A stretch of 64,000 bases of DNA from Aromatoleum bremense. Its GTDB lineage: Bacteria > Pseudomonadota > Gammaproteobacteria > Burkholderiales > Rhodocyclaceae. The translations under genes and the position numbers were made by a program. The notes under the pieces are model-generated. The model searched no databases, was not told the DNA's origin, and saw only the letters and a list, made by a program, of their open reading frames with translations. Shown piece by piece: positions 45,546 to 54,226 of the stretch. Positions within the stretch are counted from its first letter, which is position 1; each line of letters opens with the position of its first letter. Location of the stretch: positions 4,092,001 through 4,156,000 of the forward strand of contig NZ_CP059467.1 of assembly GCF_017894365.1 (NCBI RefSeq), given 5' to 3'.

Positions 45546-46282
45546 TTAGTCTTTTGTACTCCGCCCGTCACCTGCCGGCCGCGCTGGGCCACCGGCGAGA
45601 GCCGTTTCGCTGCGGCGCGACGATCGCGCCAGTTGGGGGTGATCAGGCGCATCCCCTGCACCCGCTTGATTCCCTGAATGATGTAGGTGCCGCCGAAGAT
45701 CGGCCACCAGCGGTCCCCGGCCTTGTCGATGAATCGCCAGCGTTCCAGCCATTTTCCGCTCGTCACCGCCGGCGCGTAGCAGCCGAAACTGCCGGACTGG
45801 GTTTCGAACCCCAGCAGCGCGAGCCAATCCTTCGTGCGGCGCACGGACAGATACTGTCCACGCCACGGAAATGCCCCGTCGCCGCGAGCCAGCAGGCGGC
45901 GCAGGCCCCACAGGCTGAAGGGGTTGAAGCCGCTGATGATGACGCTGCCCTCGGGCACCAGTACGCGTTCGACCTCGCGCAGCACCTGATGAGGGTTCGG
46001 CGAAAACTCGAGCACGTGCGGCAGCAGCACCAGATCGAGCGTGGCGGTGGCGAACGGCAGCGCTTCCGCGTTGGACATCACTTCGGCCTCGCCCAGCCGG
46101 GCGCAACGGAAGCGGAACGGCATGCGGTTGCCGCGCAGGAACTCGTGCTCGGGCAGCCCGATCTGAACTGCGTTGTAGCCGAAAATATCGGCCACCATGA
46201 CGTCGAACCTGGCCGATTCCCACTGCAGCAGGTATTGTCCCTGCGGGGTTTCAAGCCAGTCCGACAGACTGAGGATGGACAT
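45542..46282 (-). CDS. class I SAM-dependent methyltransferase (YafS-like)
   Basis: A 246-residue methyltransferase-fold protein, corresponding by position and sequence to YafS of the enteric gloB-yafS-rnhA-dnaQ region. Visible: [22 protein letters not shown] near the N-terminus, [20 protein letters not shown] (motif for the SAM pocket) and [24 protein letters not shown]. The substrate is unknown. Its start codon overlaps the gloB start codon on the other strand (CATG at 46280-46283), so the two promoters must lie within each other's coding sequences. Confidence 0.88.
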   Translation of the reverse strand: MSILSLSDWLETPQGQYLLQWESARFDVMVADIFGYNAVQIGLPEHEFLRGNRMPFRFRCARLGEAEVMSNAEALPFATATLDLVLLPHVLEFSPNPHQVLREVERVLVPEGSVIISGFNPFSLWGLRRLLARGDGAFPWRGQYLSVRRTKDWLALLGFETQSGSFGCYAPAVTSGKWLERWRFIDKAGDRWWPIFGGTYIIQGIKRVQGMRLITPNWRDRRAAAKRLSPVAQRGRQVTGGVQKTK

Positions 46283-47072
46283 GAACGATCAGCACTCAAA
46301 AATCGGCAGCATCGAAATTATCCCTCTCCCGGCGTTCCGGGATAACTACCTGTGGCTGCTGCGTCGCGGCCAGCTTGCAGCAGTCGTCGACCCGGGTGAC
46401 GCAGCAGTCGTCGAAGACGGCCTCGCGGCGCAGGGGCTGGATCTTTGCGCGATCCTGCTGACCCATCACCATGCAGACCACGTCGGTGGCGTCGCCGAGC
46501 TGATCGCCAGCCGCGACATCCCGGTGTTCGGCCCAGCTGCAGCCGACATCCAAGGTGTGAACCATCCTGTTGCGGAAGGCGACGAAGTCAGTCTCAACCC
46601 GCTCGGCATCCGCTTGCGCGTGCTCGAAGTGCCCGGCCATACCGCGAGCCACGTCGCCTATCTCGCGCCGGGCATCCTGTTTCCCGGCGACACCCTTTTC
46701 AGCGCCGGCTGCGGGCGGCTGCTCGGCGGCACTGCCGCGCAACTTCACGCTTCGCTGCGCCGCCTCGCAGATCTGCCCGGCGACACCGCCGTGTATTGCA
46801 CCCATGAGTATACGCTCGCCAACCTCGCGTTTGCGCGTGTCGCCGACCCGGGGAATCCCGAGCGGGACGAGTGGCTCGTCGAATGCGAGGCGCGGCGCGA
46901 TGCCGGGCGGCCGACCCTGCCGACCACCATCGAACGCGAGCGGCGCGTGAACCCCTTCCTGCGCACGGGCGAACCGGCAGTGATGGGCGTGATCGCCGAC
47001 CGCACCGGCGTGCGTCCGCACGACTCGCTCGAATGCTTCACGGCATTGAGGGCCTGGAAGGACGTTTTCTGA
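46281..47072 (+). CDS. gloB: GloB, hydroxyacylglutathione hydrolase (glyoxalase II)
   Basis: Hydrolyses S-lactoylglutathione to lactate and glutathione, the second step of methylglyoxal removal. The 263-residue protein has the MBL-fold metal motif THHHADHVGG, then VPGHTASHVAYL, FPGDTLFSAGCGRL and CTHEYTLANLAFA, all typical of glyoxalase II. The start [20 protein letters not shown] is chosen at 46281; an ATG two codons earlier is also possible. A perfect hairpin GGAAACGGC/GCCGTTTCC follows the stop. Confidence 0.94.
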   Translation: MNDQHSKIGSIEIIPLPAFRDNYLWLLRRGQLAAVVDPGDAAVVEDGLAAQGLDLCAILLTHHHADHVGGVAELIASRDIPVFGPAAADIQGVNHPVAEGDEVSLNPLGIRLRVLEVPGHTASHVAYLAPGILFPGDTLFSAGCGRLLGGTAAQLHASLRRLADLPGDTAVYCTHEYTLANLAFARVADPGNPERDEWLVECEARRDAGRPTLPTTIERERRVNPFLRTGEPAVMGVIADRTGVRPHDSLECFTALRAWKDVF

Positions 47073-47151
47073 GCGCCCCCAGGAAACGGCTTTGCCGTTT
47101 CCGCCCCCCGAGGGGGACAAGAAAACTTGGGGCGGCCCGGCGTTTTCTGAG
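47063..47151. repeat. hairpin-rich repeat element after gloB, flanked by an 11-bp direct repeat
   Basis: CGTTTTCTGAG occurs at 47063-47073 (covering the gloB end) and again at 47141-47151. Between them lie GGAAACGGC-TTT-GCCGTTTCC (47082-47102), CCCCCC-GA-GGGGG (47104-47116), and the inverse of the 16-nt core shared with the element at 43400-43538 (47126-47141). The first hairpin may serve as a terminator for gloB. Confidence 0.65.
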
Positions 47152-47254
47152 GCGAAAAACCGCTGTCCGCGCCCCGTCATCGACACCGGTTTGACGCCCC
47201 CCCGCCCCTGCCCTAGAGTCCACCCTCTTTTTCCTCTCCCGGGGCGCCGGCTCG

Positions 47255-48742
47255 ATGGCGATTCCTTTCGCAAGCCTCCTGTTTCTCGTGTTCCTGAGCA
47301 TCGCACCGGGGTCTGTCCGGGCGTCGGCGGATTCGGCGGCGCCGACTCTCTTGCCGGAGCCGGGCGCGACCAGTCTCATCGTCGGCGATGACGCCGCTCC
47401 GGGCGGCCTGAAGGCTCCTCTCGGGCCGGTCCTCGAGCTGACGGATCCTCCGCTGCGCGTGCTCACGCTCGACCTCACCCGTGACGCCAATGACATATGG
47501 GACCGCATTCGCCGCGGTTTCGGCATGCCGGACCTGGACAGCGGGCTGGTCGCCGAACAGCAACTCTTCTACATCAACCGCCCGGGTTTCCTGAAAAAGG
47601 TTTTCGAGCGCGGCGGGCGCTATCTCTACCACATCGTCGACGAACTCGAACGCCGCGGCATGCCGACCGAGCTCGCGCTACTGCCGATGGTCGAAAGCAG
47701 CTACAACCCGATGGCCTATTCGCGCTCGCACGCGTCGGGGCTGTGGCAGTTCATCCCCTCGACGGGGCGGAACTACAACCTCACGCAGGACGCGTGGGTC
47801 GACGAGCGGCGCGACGTGATCGCTTCCACCGCAGCGGCGCTCGACTACCTGCAGGCGATCTACGACATGCACGGCGACTGGCATCTCGCGCTCGCCTCGT
47901 ACAACTGGGGCGAAGGCGCGGTCGGCCGCGCGATCCAGCGCAACCTGGACGACGGGCTTCCGGCCGAATACAGCCATCTGCGCATGCCCGGGGAAACGCG
48001 CAACTATGTGCCGAAGCTGCAGGCGCTGAAGAACATCGTCGCGCAGCCCGAGCTGTACCGCTTCGAACTTCCATACGTGCCGAACAGCCCCCACTTCGTC
48101 ACTGTCGATACTCCTGCGACGATCGAACTGGCCACCGCCGCCCGCCTTGCGGGGATGCCGCTCGACGAGTTCCTCGCCCTCAACCCCAGCCACAAACGTC
48201 CAGCCGTCACCGAAGGCAGTGCGCTTGTCGTGCCCGTCGATCGCGCCGAACAGTTCCAGCTGCGGCTCGCCGAACATCAACGCAACGGGACGCAGTGGCG
48301 CACCTACGAATTGCAGCGCGGCGAGACGCTCGCATCCGTGGCGCGGGATTTCGGCCTGTCGCTGAACCAGCTCTACCAGATCAACCGGCTCGATGCGCGC
48401 AGCCGTGTAAGCCCCGGCTACTCGCTGCTCGTCCCTGAGGGCGTCGATCCGGGCAATGCGCCCACCGATGCGCTCGAACAGGCGGGATCGCCGGGGCGCT
48501 CGATCGTCCCGCGGCTGGCTGGCGGCAAACCCGTCAAAATGGATGCCAAGGGCACGGAAAAGCCGACCGCGACGAAGGGCACGAAACCGGCGGCGAAGAA
48601 GGGGGTCAAGCGGCCTGCCGGCAAAAGCTCAGGGACTTCGGCGAGGAAAACTCCAACCACGTCGGCAGCAGCGAAAAAAATGAGCGGCCAGCCGGCGAAG
48701 CCGACGTCCGGCAAGAAGCAGCCGCAAAAAAACCAGCGCTGA
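47255..48742 (+). CDS. mltD: MltD-type membrane-bound lytic murein transglycosylase with LysM
   Basis: Cleaves peptidoglycan glycan strands. The 495-residue protein starts with a signal peptide (MAIPFASLLFLVFLSIAPGS) without an obvious lipobox. The SLT domain (about 125-270) has the catalytic glutamate in LLPMVESSYNP and the motifs SGLWQFIPSTGRNYNL and ALASYNWGEGAVGRAI. A LysM-like segment follows near 350-400 (YELQRGETLASVARDFGLSL). The last about 70 residues are a low-complexity Lys/Ala/Pro/Thr tail. It stands alone between gloB and a convergent ABC gene. Confidence 0.92.
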   Translation: MAIPFASLLFLVFLSIAPGSVRASADSAAPTLLPEPGATSLIVGDDAAPGGLKAPLGPVLELTDPPLRVLTLDLTRDANDIWDRIRRGFGMPDLDSGLVAEQQLFYINRPGFLKKVFERGGRYLYHIVDELERRGMPTELALLPMVESSYNPMAYSRSHASGLWQFIPSTGRNYNLTQDAWVDERRDVIASTAAALDYLQAIYDMHGDWHLALASYNWGEGAVGRAIQRNLDDGLPAEYSHLRMPGETRNYVPKLQALKNIVAQPELYRFELPYVPNSPHFVTVDTPATIELATAARLAGMPLDEFLALNPSHKRPAVTEGSALVVPVDRAEQFQLRLAEHQRNGTQWRTYELQRGETLASVARDFGLSLNQLYQINRLDARSRVSPGYSLLVPEGVDPGNAPTDALEQAGSPGRSIVPRLAGGKPVKMDAKGTEKPTATKGTKPAAKKGVKRPAGKSSGTSARKTPTTSAAAKKMSGQPAKPTSGKKQPQKNQR

Positions 48743-48840
48743 GGCCAGAGTGGTCAAATCGTGCGCCTGCAACGGACATTGCGGGCGGCAAAGGCAAGTG
48801 CCGGGACGGGCGGGAGCCCGAATCCCTGACTGCTGTCCGC

Positions 48841-50898
48841 TCAGCGCGGCCAGTGGCAGCGGACGACCTGCCCTGCGCCACGGGCGGTCTCGCCCGGATA
48901 CTGCGCCCGGCAGATGTCGGTCGCATGGGCACAGCGCGGATGGAAGTGACAGCCGGAGGGTGGATCGAGCGGCGACGGCAAGTCGTCGCCCGGCGGCGCT
49001 GACCGGACGCCTGGCGCTTCGTCATCGATGCGCAGCACCGCCGCGAGCAAGGCCCGGGTATACGGATGGGCGGGCGCGGCGAGCACGCGTTCGACCGGGC
49101 CGCGCTCGACGATCCGTCCGAGATACATCACCGCGACGTCGTGCGCAAGCCAGCTCACGACCCCCAGGTTATGGGTGATGAAAAGATACGCGAGGTCGAA
49201 CTCGCCCTGCAGCTCGCGCATCAGGTTGAGGATCTGGGCCTGCACCGAGACGTCCAGCGCGCTCGTCGGCTCGTCGCAGACGAGCAGCCGCGGTGACACT
49301 GCCAGCGCGCGGGCGATGGCGATGCGCTGGCGCTGACCGCCGGAAAACTCGTGCGGATAGCGCAGCTTCATCGCCGGGGTGAGTCCGACCCGCTGCAGCA
49401 GGTCGTCGATGCGCCGCGCGCGCGCTGGGCCGTCGGGTTCGACGCCGAGCGCGAGCATGCCTTCTTCGATGATCTGGCCGACGCGCATGCGCGGGTTCAG
49501 CGACGCGAACGGATCCTGGAACACCATCTGGAACGAACGGCGCAATGGCCGCAGCGCTGAGCGCGACAGGCCGGTGATCGGCGAACCGTCGAGAAAAACC
49601 TGGCCGGCGCTCGGCGCGACGAGCTGCAGGATCGCCTTGCCGGCCGTCGTCTTGCCGCAGCCGGACTCGCCGACCAGCGCCAGCGTTCGGCCCGGGGCCA
49701 GCGTCAGGCTGACGCCGTCGACCGCCTTGATGCTTCCGACCTGGCGTCGCAAAAGGCCTTTTCGCACGGGAAAATGCACTTTCAGGTCGCGCACGTCGAG
49801 CAGCAGCGCGGGTGTCGGGCGGTGCGGGGTGGCGGTGAATGGGACCGCTACGGGCGTCGCTGCGGCGGCCGCGGTCCGGCCAGCCGAATAAAGATGACAG
49901 CGCACCGCCTGCCCGTCGCGCCTCTCCCAGACGGGTGCTTCGCGGCGGCACACGTCGAAGGCTTCGGGACAGCGGTCGGCGAAACGGCAGCCGACGAAGT
50001 CGCGGTCGAGCGCCGGGACGTTGCCGCCGAGCGCCGCGAGCGGACGCTGGCGCTGCGCGTCGGTCGGCAGCGCCGCGAACAGCTTGCGCGAATATGGGTG
50101 CAACGGGCGGCGAAAAAAATCGCTGCGATTTCCCGTTTCGACCAGTTCGCCCGCATACATCACGCCGATTCGCTGCGCCATCCGCGCCACCACGCCGAGA
50201 TCATGCGTGATCAACAGCATTCCCATGCCGCGCTCGGCCTGCAGGCGGGCGAGGAGATCGAGCACCTGCGCCTGGATCGTGACATCGAGCGCAGTGGTCG
50301 GCTCGTCGGCGACCAGGAGTTCCGGCTCGCCGGCGAGTGCGATGGCGATCATGACCCGCTGCTTCATGCCGCCGGAAAACTGGAAAGGGTAATCGTCGAG
50401 ACGCCGTCCCGCGTCCGGGATCCCGACTGATTCAAGCAGCCGGCGCGCTTCGGCGCGCGCGGATGCACCATCGAGGCCGCGATGGTGCGCGAGCACCTCA
50501 CCGATCTGGCTCATGACCGTCATCACGGGGTTGAGGCTCGTCGAAGGCTCCTGGAAGATCATCGCGATCTGCCCGCCGCGCACTTCGCGCATGCGCGCCT
50601 CCGTCAGGCGCAGCAGGTCGCGCCCGGCAAAGCGTACCTCGCCGCTCGCGATGCGCCCGCCGTCGGGCAGCAGGCGCAGCAGCGCCAGCGCCGTCATCGA
50701 TTTGCCGCAGCCCGATTCGCCGAGCAGCGCAAAGGTCTCGCCGCCTGCGATCGAGAACCCCACGCCGTCGACCGGCCGTACCGGACTTTCGTCCGGCCCG
50801 ATCAGCACGCGCAGCTCGCTCACCTCCAGCAGCGGGGCCTGCAGTTCGCGCGGCGGTTCGGCACCAGGGCGGCCGGTTTTATCGATCGTTTCGGTCAT
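48841..50898 (-). CDS. double ABC ATPase of an oligopeptide-type uptake system (GsiA/YejF-like)
   Basis: A 685-residue protein with two ATP-binding domains in one chain. First domain: Walker A GESGCGKSMTAL, signature FSGGMKQRVMIA, Walker B ELLVADEPTTALD. Second: GESGCGKTTAGKA, FSGGQRQRIAIA, LLVCDEPTSALD. Each ends with an oligopeptide-transporter C-terminal domain rich in cysteine (GCRFADRCPEAFDVC and CHFHPRCAHATDIC). It would energise import of di- or oligopeptides, glutathione or similar. No permease or binding protein gene is nearby, so partners are encoded elsewhere. Confidence 0.92.
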   Translation of the reverse strand: MTETIDKTGRPGAEPPRELQAPLLEVSELRVLIGPDESPVRPVDGVGFSIAGGETFALLGESGCGKSMTALALLRLLPDGGRIASGEVRFAGRDLLRLTEARMREVRGGQIAMIFQEPSTSLNPVMTVMSQIGEVLAHHRGLDGASARAEARRLLESVGIPDAGRRLDDYPFQFSGGMKQRVMIAIALAGEPELLVADEPTTALDVTIQAQVLDLLARLQAERGMGMLLITHDLGVVARMAQRIGVMYAGELVETGNRSDFFRRPLHPYSRKLFAALPTDAQRQRPLAALGGNVPALDRDFVGCRFADRCPEAFDVCRREAPVWERRDGQAVRCHLYSAGRTAAAAATPVAVPFTATPHRPTPALLLDVRDLKVHFPVRKGLLRRQVGSIKAVDGVSLTLAPGRTLALVGESGCGKTTAGKAILQLVAPSAGQVFLDGSPITGLSRSALRPLRRSFQMVFQDPFASLNPRMRVGQIIEEGMLALGVEPDGPARARRIDDLLQRVGLTPAMKLRYPHEFSGGQRQRIAIARALAVSPRLLVCDEPTSALDVSVQAQILNLMRELQGEFDLAYLFITHNLGVVSWLAHDVAVMYLGRIVERGPVERVLAAPAHPYTRALLAAVLRIDDEAPGVRSAPPGDDLPSPLDPPSGCHFHPRCAHATDICRAQYPGETARGAGQVVRCHWPR

Positions 50899-50924
50899 CG
50901 CCGTAGGATAACGGAGCAGACAGG

Positions 50925-50946
50925 AAAAGGGCCGCTTGCGCGGCCC
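50925..50946 (-). terminator. rho-independent terminator after slyD
   Basis: On the minus strand GGGCCGC pairs with GCGGCCC around GCAA and is followed by TTTT; it lies 25 bases after the slyD stop. Confidence 0.85.
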
Positions 50947-50970
50947 CCTTGGTGCGGGATCAACCGATCA

Positions 50971-51450
50971 TCAGTGGTGGTGTCCGCCGGCCCCGTGAAC
51001 GTGACCATGCGAGAGTTCTTCGGCGGTTGCCGGACGCACCCCTGCGACGGTGACCTCGAACACGAGGGCCGTGCCGGCGAGCGGATGATTGCCATCGACG
51101 ACGACCTTGCCTTCGGCGATGTCGGTGATGCGGTAGATCATTTCCTCTTCGCCGTCGTCGCTGACGCGCTCGAACGACATGCCGACTTCGATGTTGTCGG
51201 GGAACTGGCCCACTTCCTCGACCAGCACCAGCTCTTCGTCGTAGTCGCCAAAGGCGTCTTCGGGCTGCAGCTTGATCTTGAGCTGGTCGCCGACCTTCTT
51301 GCCGTGCAGCGCTTCTTCCAGCGCCGGGAAGATGCCGTCGTAGCCGCCGTGGAGGTAAACCAGCGGTTGCTGACCGTCGTCGATCATGGTGCCGTCGGGA
51401 TCGACGACGGTGTAGTTAAGCGTTACCACGCTGTTCTTGACGATTTCCAT
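50971..51450 (-). CDS. slyD: SlyD-type FKBP peptidyl-prolyl isomerase and metallochaperone
   Basis: A 159-residue FKBP-type protein with the inserted-in-flap chaperone domain. The FKBP part has VTLNYTVVDPDGTMIDD and GYDGIFPALEEALHGKKVGD; the insert follows (QPEDAFGDYDEELVLVEEV). The C-terminus is histidine-rich (HGHVHGAGGHHH), a short version of the nickel-binding tail. The ATG at 51450 is preferred over one two codons earlier. It overlaps the bcp end by 35 bases. Confidence 0.93.
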   Translation of the reverse strand: MEIVKNSVVTLNYTVVDPDGTMIDDGQQPLVYLHGGYDGIFPALEEALHGKKVGDQLKIKLQPEDAFGDYDEELVLVEEVGQFPDNIEVGMSFERVSDDGEEEMIYRITDIAEGKVVVDGNHPLAGTALVFEVTVAGVRPATAEELSHGHVHGAGGHHH

Positions 51451-51928
51451 GTGCATTCTCTGTTTGCAGTTTCCTGACCAGTTCGAAAACCCCCGCCACG
51501 TGGCCGCGGGGTGAAACGTCGTGGAGCATGTGGCGGATGACGCCTTCCTTGTCGATCACAAAAGTCGTCCGCATCACCCCCATCTTCTTCACACCGTCGA
51601 CTTCCCTCGGCTGCCACACGTGGTAGAGCCGGCAGACCTCCCTCTCGACGTCCGAGAGCAGACGTACCGACAACCCGTGCTGGTCGCGAAACTCGGCGTG
51701 GGTCAGGCAATCGTCGGGACTCACACCGACCACGATGCAGTCGTGACGGCCGAACTCGTCTTCATGATCGCTGAAGTCGGCCGCCTGACGCGTGCATCCG
51801 GGGGTGTTGTCGCGCGGATAAAAGTAGAGGACCACATGATGCCTGCCGCGTTCCGCGGAGAGGTCGAAAACCTCCATCTCCGCATCCGGCAATGAAAACG
51901 CTGGCGCCATCTCACCGATCTGCAGCAT
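51416..51928 (-). CDS. bcp: Bcp/PrxQ-type peroxiredoxin
   Basis: A thiol peroxidase that reduces hydrogen peroxide and organic peroxides. The start at 51928 gives MLQIGEMAPAFSLPDAEMEV, 170 residues. The peroxidatic cysteine is C45 in NTPGCTRQAADF. The resolving cysteine five residues later, as in E. coli Bcp, is absent (A50), so it is a one-cysteine type or uses another residue such as C64. Its 3' end overlaps slyD, so both are probably cotranscribed. Confidence 0.9.
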   Translation of the reverse strand: MLQIGEMAPAFSLPDAEMEVFDLSAERGRHHVVLYFYPRDNTPGCTRQAADFSDHEDEFGRHDCIVVGVSPDDCLTHAEFRDQHGLSVRLLSDVEREVCRLYHVWQPREVDGVKKMGVMRTTFVIDKEGVIRHMLHDVSPRGHVAGVFELVRKLQTENAHGNRQEQRGNA

Positions 51929-52020
51929 GTGATCCCCCTGACGTGCGAAAGATTCTAACGGAGAGCCGAAGCGAACTCTACCGGTAACCGGAGCGGACTG
52001 CAGCGCCCTGAAAAGTCTTT

Positions 52021-53016
52021 TCAACGGGTGCTGCGACGCCAGGTGGCAGGCGGCAGGCCGACCAGGCGCTTGAAAGCGCGCGAGAACGCGGCTTCCGATT
52101 CGTAGCCGACATCGAGCGCGATCGAGGCAACGGTGCGGCCGGTTTCGCGCAGCAAGCGCGAACCGACCTGGATGCGCCAATTCGCGAGGTAGTGCATCGG
52201 CGGTTCGCCGAGGAACTGCACGAACCGCTCATGCAGCGCGGAGCGGGATAGCCCGACCTGCTGGCCGAGTTCATCGATCGTCCACGGACGCTCGGGGTAT
52301 TCATGCAGGAGAGCAAGAGCGCGGCCGACGTAGCGGTCGCGCAAACCGGCCAGCCAGCCGGTCGCGTCTTCCGGCAGGCCGTCGAGATAGCGCCGCGCGG
52401 TGTCGACGAACATCATCTCGGCCAGGCGTTCGAGCACTGCATCTGCACCGGGACGGCGCTGCGTGGACTCCTGCGCCGCCTGGTCGATGACGCGTGCGAT
52501 GGCCCCTCCAGCTCGCGCCGCCGGCAGGTGCAGCAGGCGTGGCAAGGCCGCCACCAGCGGGTTGAACGGCCGCAGGTCGCAACCGAGGAATCCGCACACC
52601 AGGATGGTGTCGGCGTCGGCGATCGGTGCCGCAGAGCCGGGTTCCCTGACGCCCCGGTGGTAGGCGACGGGCATCGGCCGGGGTTCGTGCCGCGTGGCGA
52701 AGACCCAGTCGGCGCCCAGCCGTGCGGGCTCCACGCCCGGGGCGCTGGACATGACGTGGGCGTCGCCGTGGGGAAACATGACGATATCGCCGACCCCGAG
52801 CCGGACCGGCGCAAACCCGCTGACAGCCGCCCAGCCGGCGCCCTTGGCGACCATGTGGAACTCCATGACGTGCTCGGCGCCGGGCAGCACTGCCGCCGCG
52901 ATCTCCCGTGCGGGAGGCGCTTCGGCGGCCCAGTCCTCCCAGCAGCTGACGTAGTAGAAGACCGCGCCACGCAGGCGAACGGCACGCAACAGATCGGACA
53001 GCGTATCTCGGCTCAT
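52021..53016 (-). CDS. AraC-family regulator with N-terminal cupin domain
   Basis: A 331-residue regulator. The N-terminal 200 residues match the cupin-type ligand domain of AraC proteins (VMEFHMVAKGAGWAAVSG and GVGDIVMFPHGDAHVM). The C-terminal two helix-turn-helix motifs are clear: WTIDELGQQVGLSRSALHER and ASIALDVGYESEAAFSRAFK, ending in PPATWRR. Relatives often control nearby redox or detoxification genes. It is divergent from a methyltransferase gene with a 207-base gap, which is the likely target. Confidence 0.9.
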   Translation of the reverse strand: MSRDTLSDLLRAVRLRGAVFYYVSCWEDWAAEAPPAREIAAAVLPGAEHVMEFHMVAKGAGWAAVSGFAPVRLGVGDIVMFPHGDAHVMSSAPGVEPARLGADWVFATRHEPRPMPVAYHRGVREPGSAAPIADADTILVCGFLGCDLRPFNPLVAALPRLLHLPAARAGGAIARVIDQAAQESTQRRPGADAVLERLAEMMFVDTARRYLDGLPEDATGWLAGLRDRYVGRALALLHEYPERPWTIDELGQQVGLSRSALHERFVQFLGEPPMHYLANWRIQVGSRLLRETGRTVASIALDVGYESEAAFSRAFKRLVGLPPATWRRSTR

Positions 53017-53223
53017 GGCGTTGTTCCGGCCGGCAATGCTTGGGCTCCGCAGTGCCTTCGGATCGACAGGCGGTCAACCGCGGACGCACGAGCAAATTTG
53101 CCCGACTCTCAGTGAAGCATCAAACGCGGCGCGGCGAAAGAATGACTGCGTCGGAAGGTGATGTTTGCCACGCCGACCCGGGCCCGCAGAGGACCGGCTT
53201 TCCCCGATCGACAGGAGACCATC

Positions 53224-54081
53224 ATGAACGCACCCATCGCCCTGTGCCCCTCCGGCCAGTCCATTGCGGTTCCGCCGTCACCCGACCTCGAAGCGATCAA
53301 GCTGCGCCAGCAAGCGACCTGGGCAAGCGGAGATTACGGATTCATCGGCACGCGCCTGCAGATCGTCGGCGAATCGCTGGCCGAGGCCGCCGACCTGCGC
53401 GCGGGCGAGCGCGTGCTCGACGTAGCCGCCGGCAATGGCAACGCAACGCTGGCTGCGGCTCGGCGCTTCGCCGAAGTGACCTCGACCGATTATGTGCCGC
53501 ACCTCCTCGACCAGGCTGCCACGCGTGCACGCGCCGAGGGTCTGGCGGTGGATTTCCGTGTCGCCGACGCCGAGGCCCTGCCCTTTGCCAACGGCAGCTT
53601 CGACGTCGCGCTGTCAACGTTTGGCGTGATGTTTACGCCCGACCACGACCGCAGCGCCGGCGAATTGCTGCGCGTGGTTCGCCACGGCGGGCGCATCGGC
53701 CTCGCCGCCTGGACTCCAGCCGGATTCATCGGCGAACTGTTCCGCGTGATCGGCGCCCACGTTCCACCCCCGGCAGGCGTCCGCTCGCCGCTGCGGTGGG
53801 GCGACGAGCCGTACCTCGTCGAGTTGTTCGGCCGTCACGCCATCGACATCCGCTGCGGGCGCCGGTCGTTCAACTTCCGCTTCCGCTCCCCCGCGCACTG
53901 GATCGAAGTCTTCCGCACCTGTTACGGCCCGACGCACAAGGCCTTCGCGGCGCTGGACGGCGACGGGCAGGCGCGGCTCCACGCCGATCTGCTGCAACTG
54001 CTCGAATCCCGAAATACGGGCGGGGTGGACTCGCTGGTGATCCCGGGCGAATACCTCGAAGCGGTGATCACGCGGCAGTAG
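53224..54081 (+). CDS. class I SAM-dependent methyltransferase
   Basis: The ATG at 53224, after an AGGAG site, gives a 285-residue methyltransferase. Motif I is VLDVAAGNGNATLAAARRF; motif II region includes FRVADAEALPFANGSFDVAL, and motif III follows the LLRVVRHGGRIGLAAWTPAG segment, as in UbiE/MenG-like and small-molecule methyltransferases. The N-terminal part has KLRQQATWASGDYGFIGTRL, typical of this subgroup. The substrate is unknown; the divergent AraC gene suggests induced expression. Confidence 0.87.
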   Translation: MNAPIALCPSGQSIAVPPSPDLEAIKLRQQATWASGDYGFIGTRLQIVGESLAEAADLRAGERVLDVAAGNGNATLAAARRFAEVTSTDYVPHLLDQAATRARAEGLAVDFRVADAEALPFANGSFDVALSTFGVMFTPDHDRSAGELLRVVRHGGRIGLAAWTPAGFIGELFRVIGAHVPPPAGVRSPLRWGDEPYLVELFGRHAIDIRCGRRSFNFRFRSPAHWIEVFRTCYGPTHKAFAALDGDGQARLHADLLQLLESRNTGGVDSLVIPGEYLEAVITRQ

Positions 54082-54226
54082 CGCAGCGGCGGAAAACACG
54101 CCCGTCCCGCGTTTCGCCCGATGCCCGGCGCGATCTGCGCCAGTCATCGAGGGGCCGTGACAAGGGACGGGAAACGAGGACCGGGCCGGCGAGACGGCAA
54201 CGAACAGGAAACGAGCCGGAGCGAAT

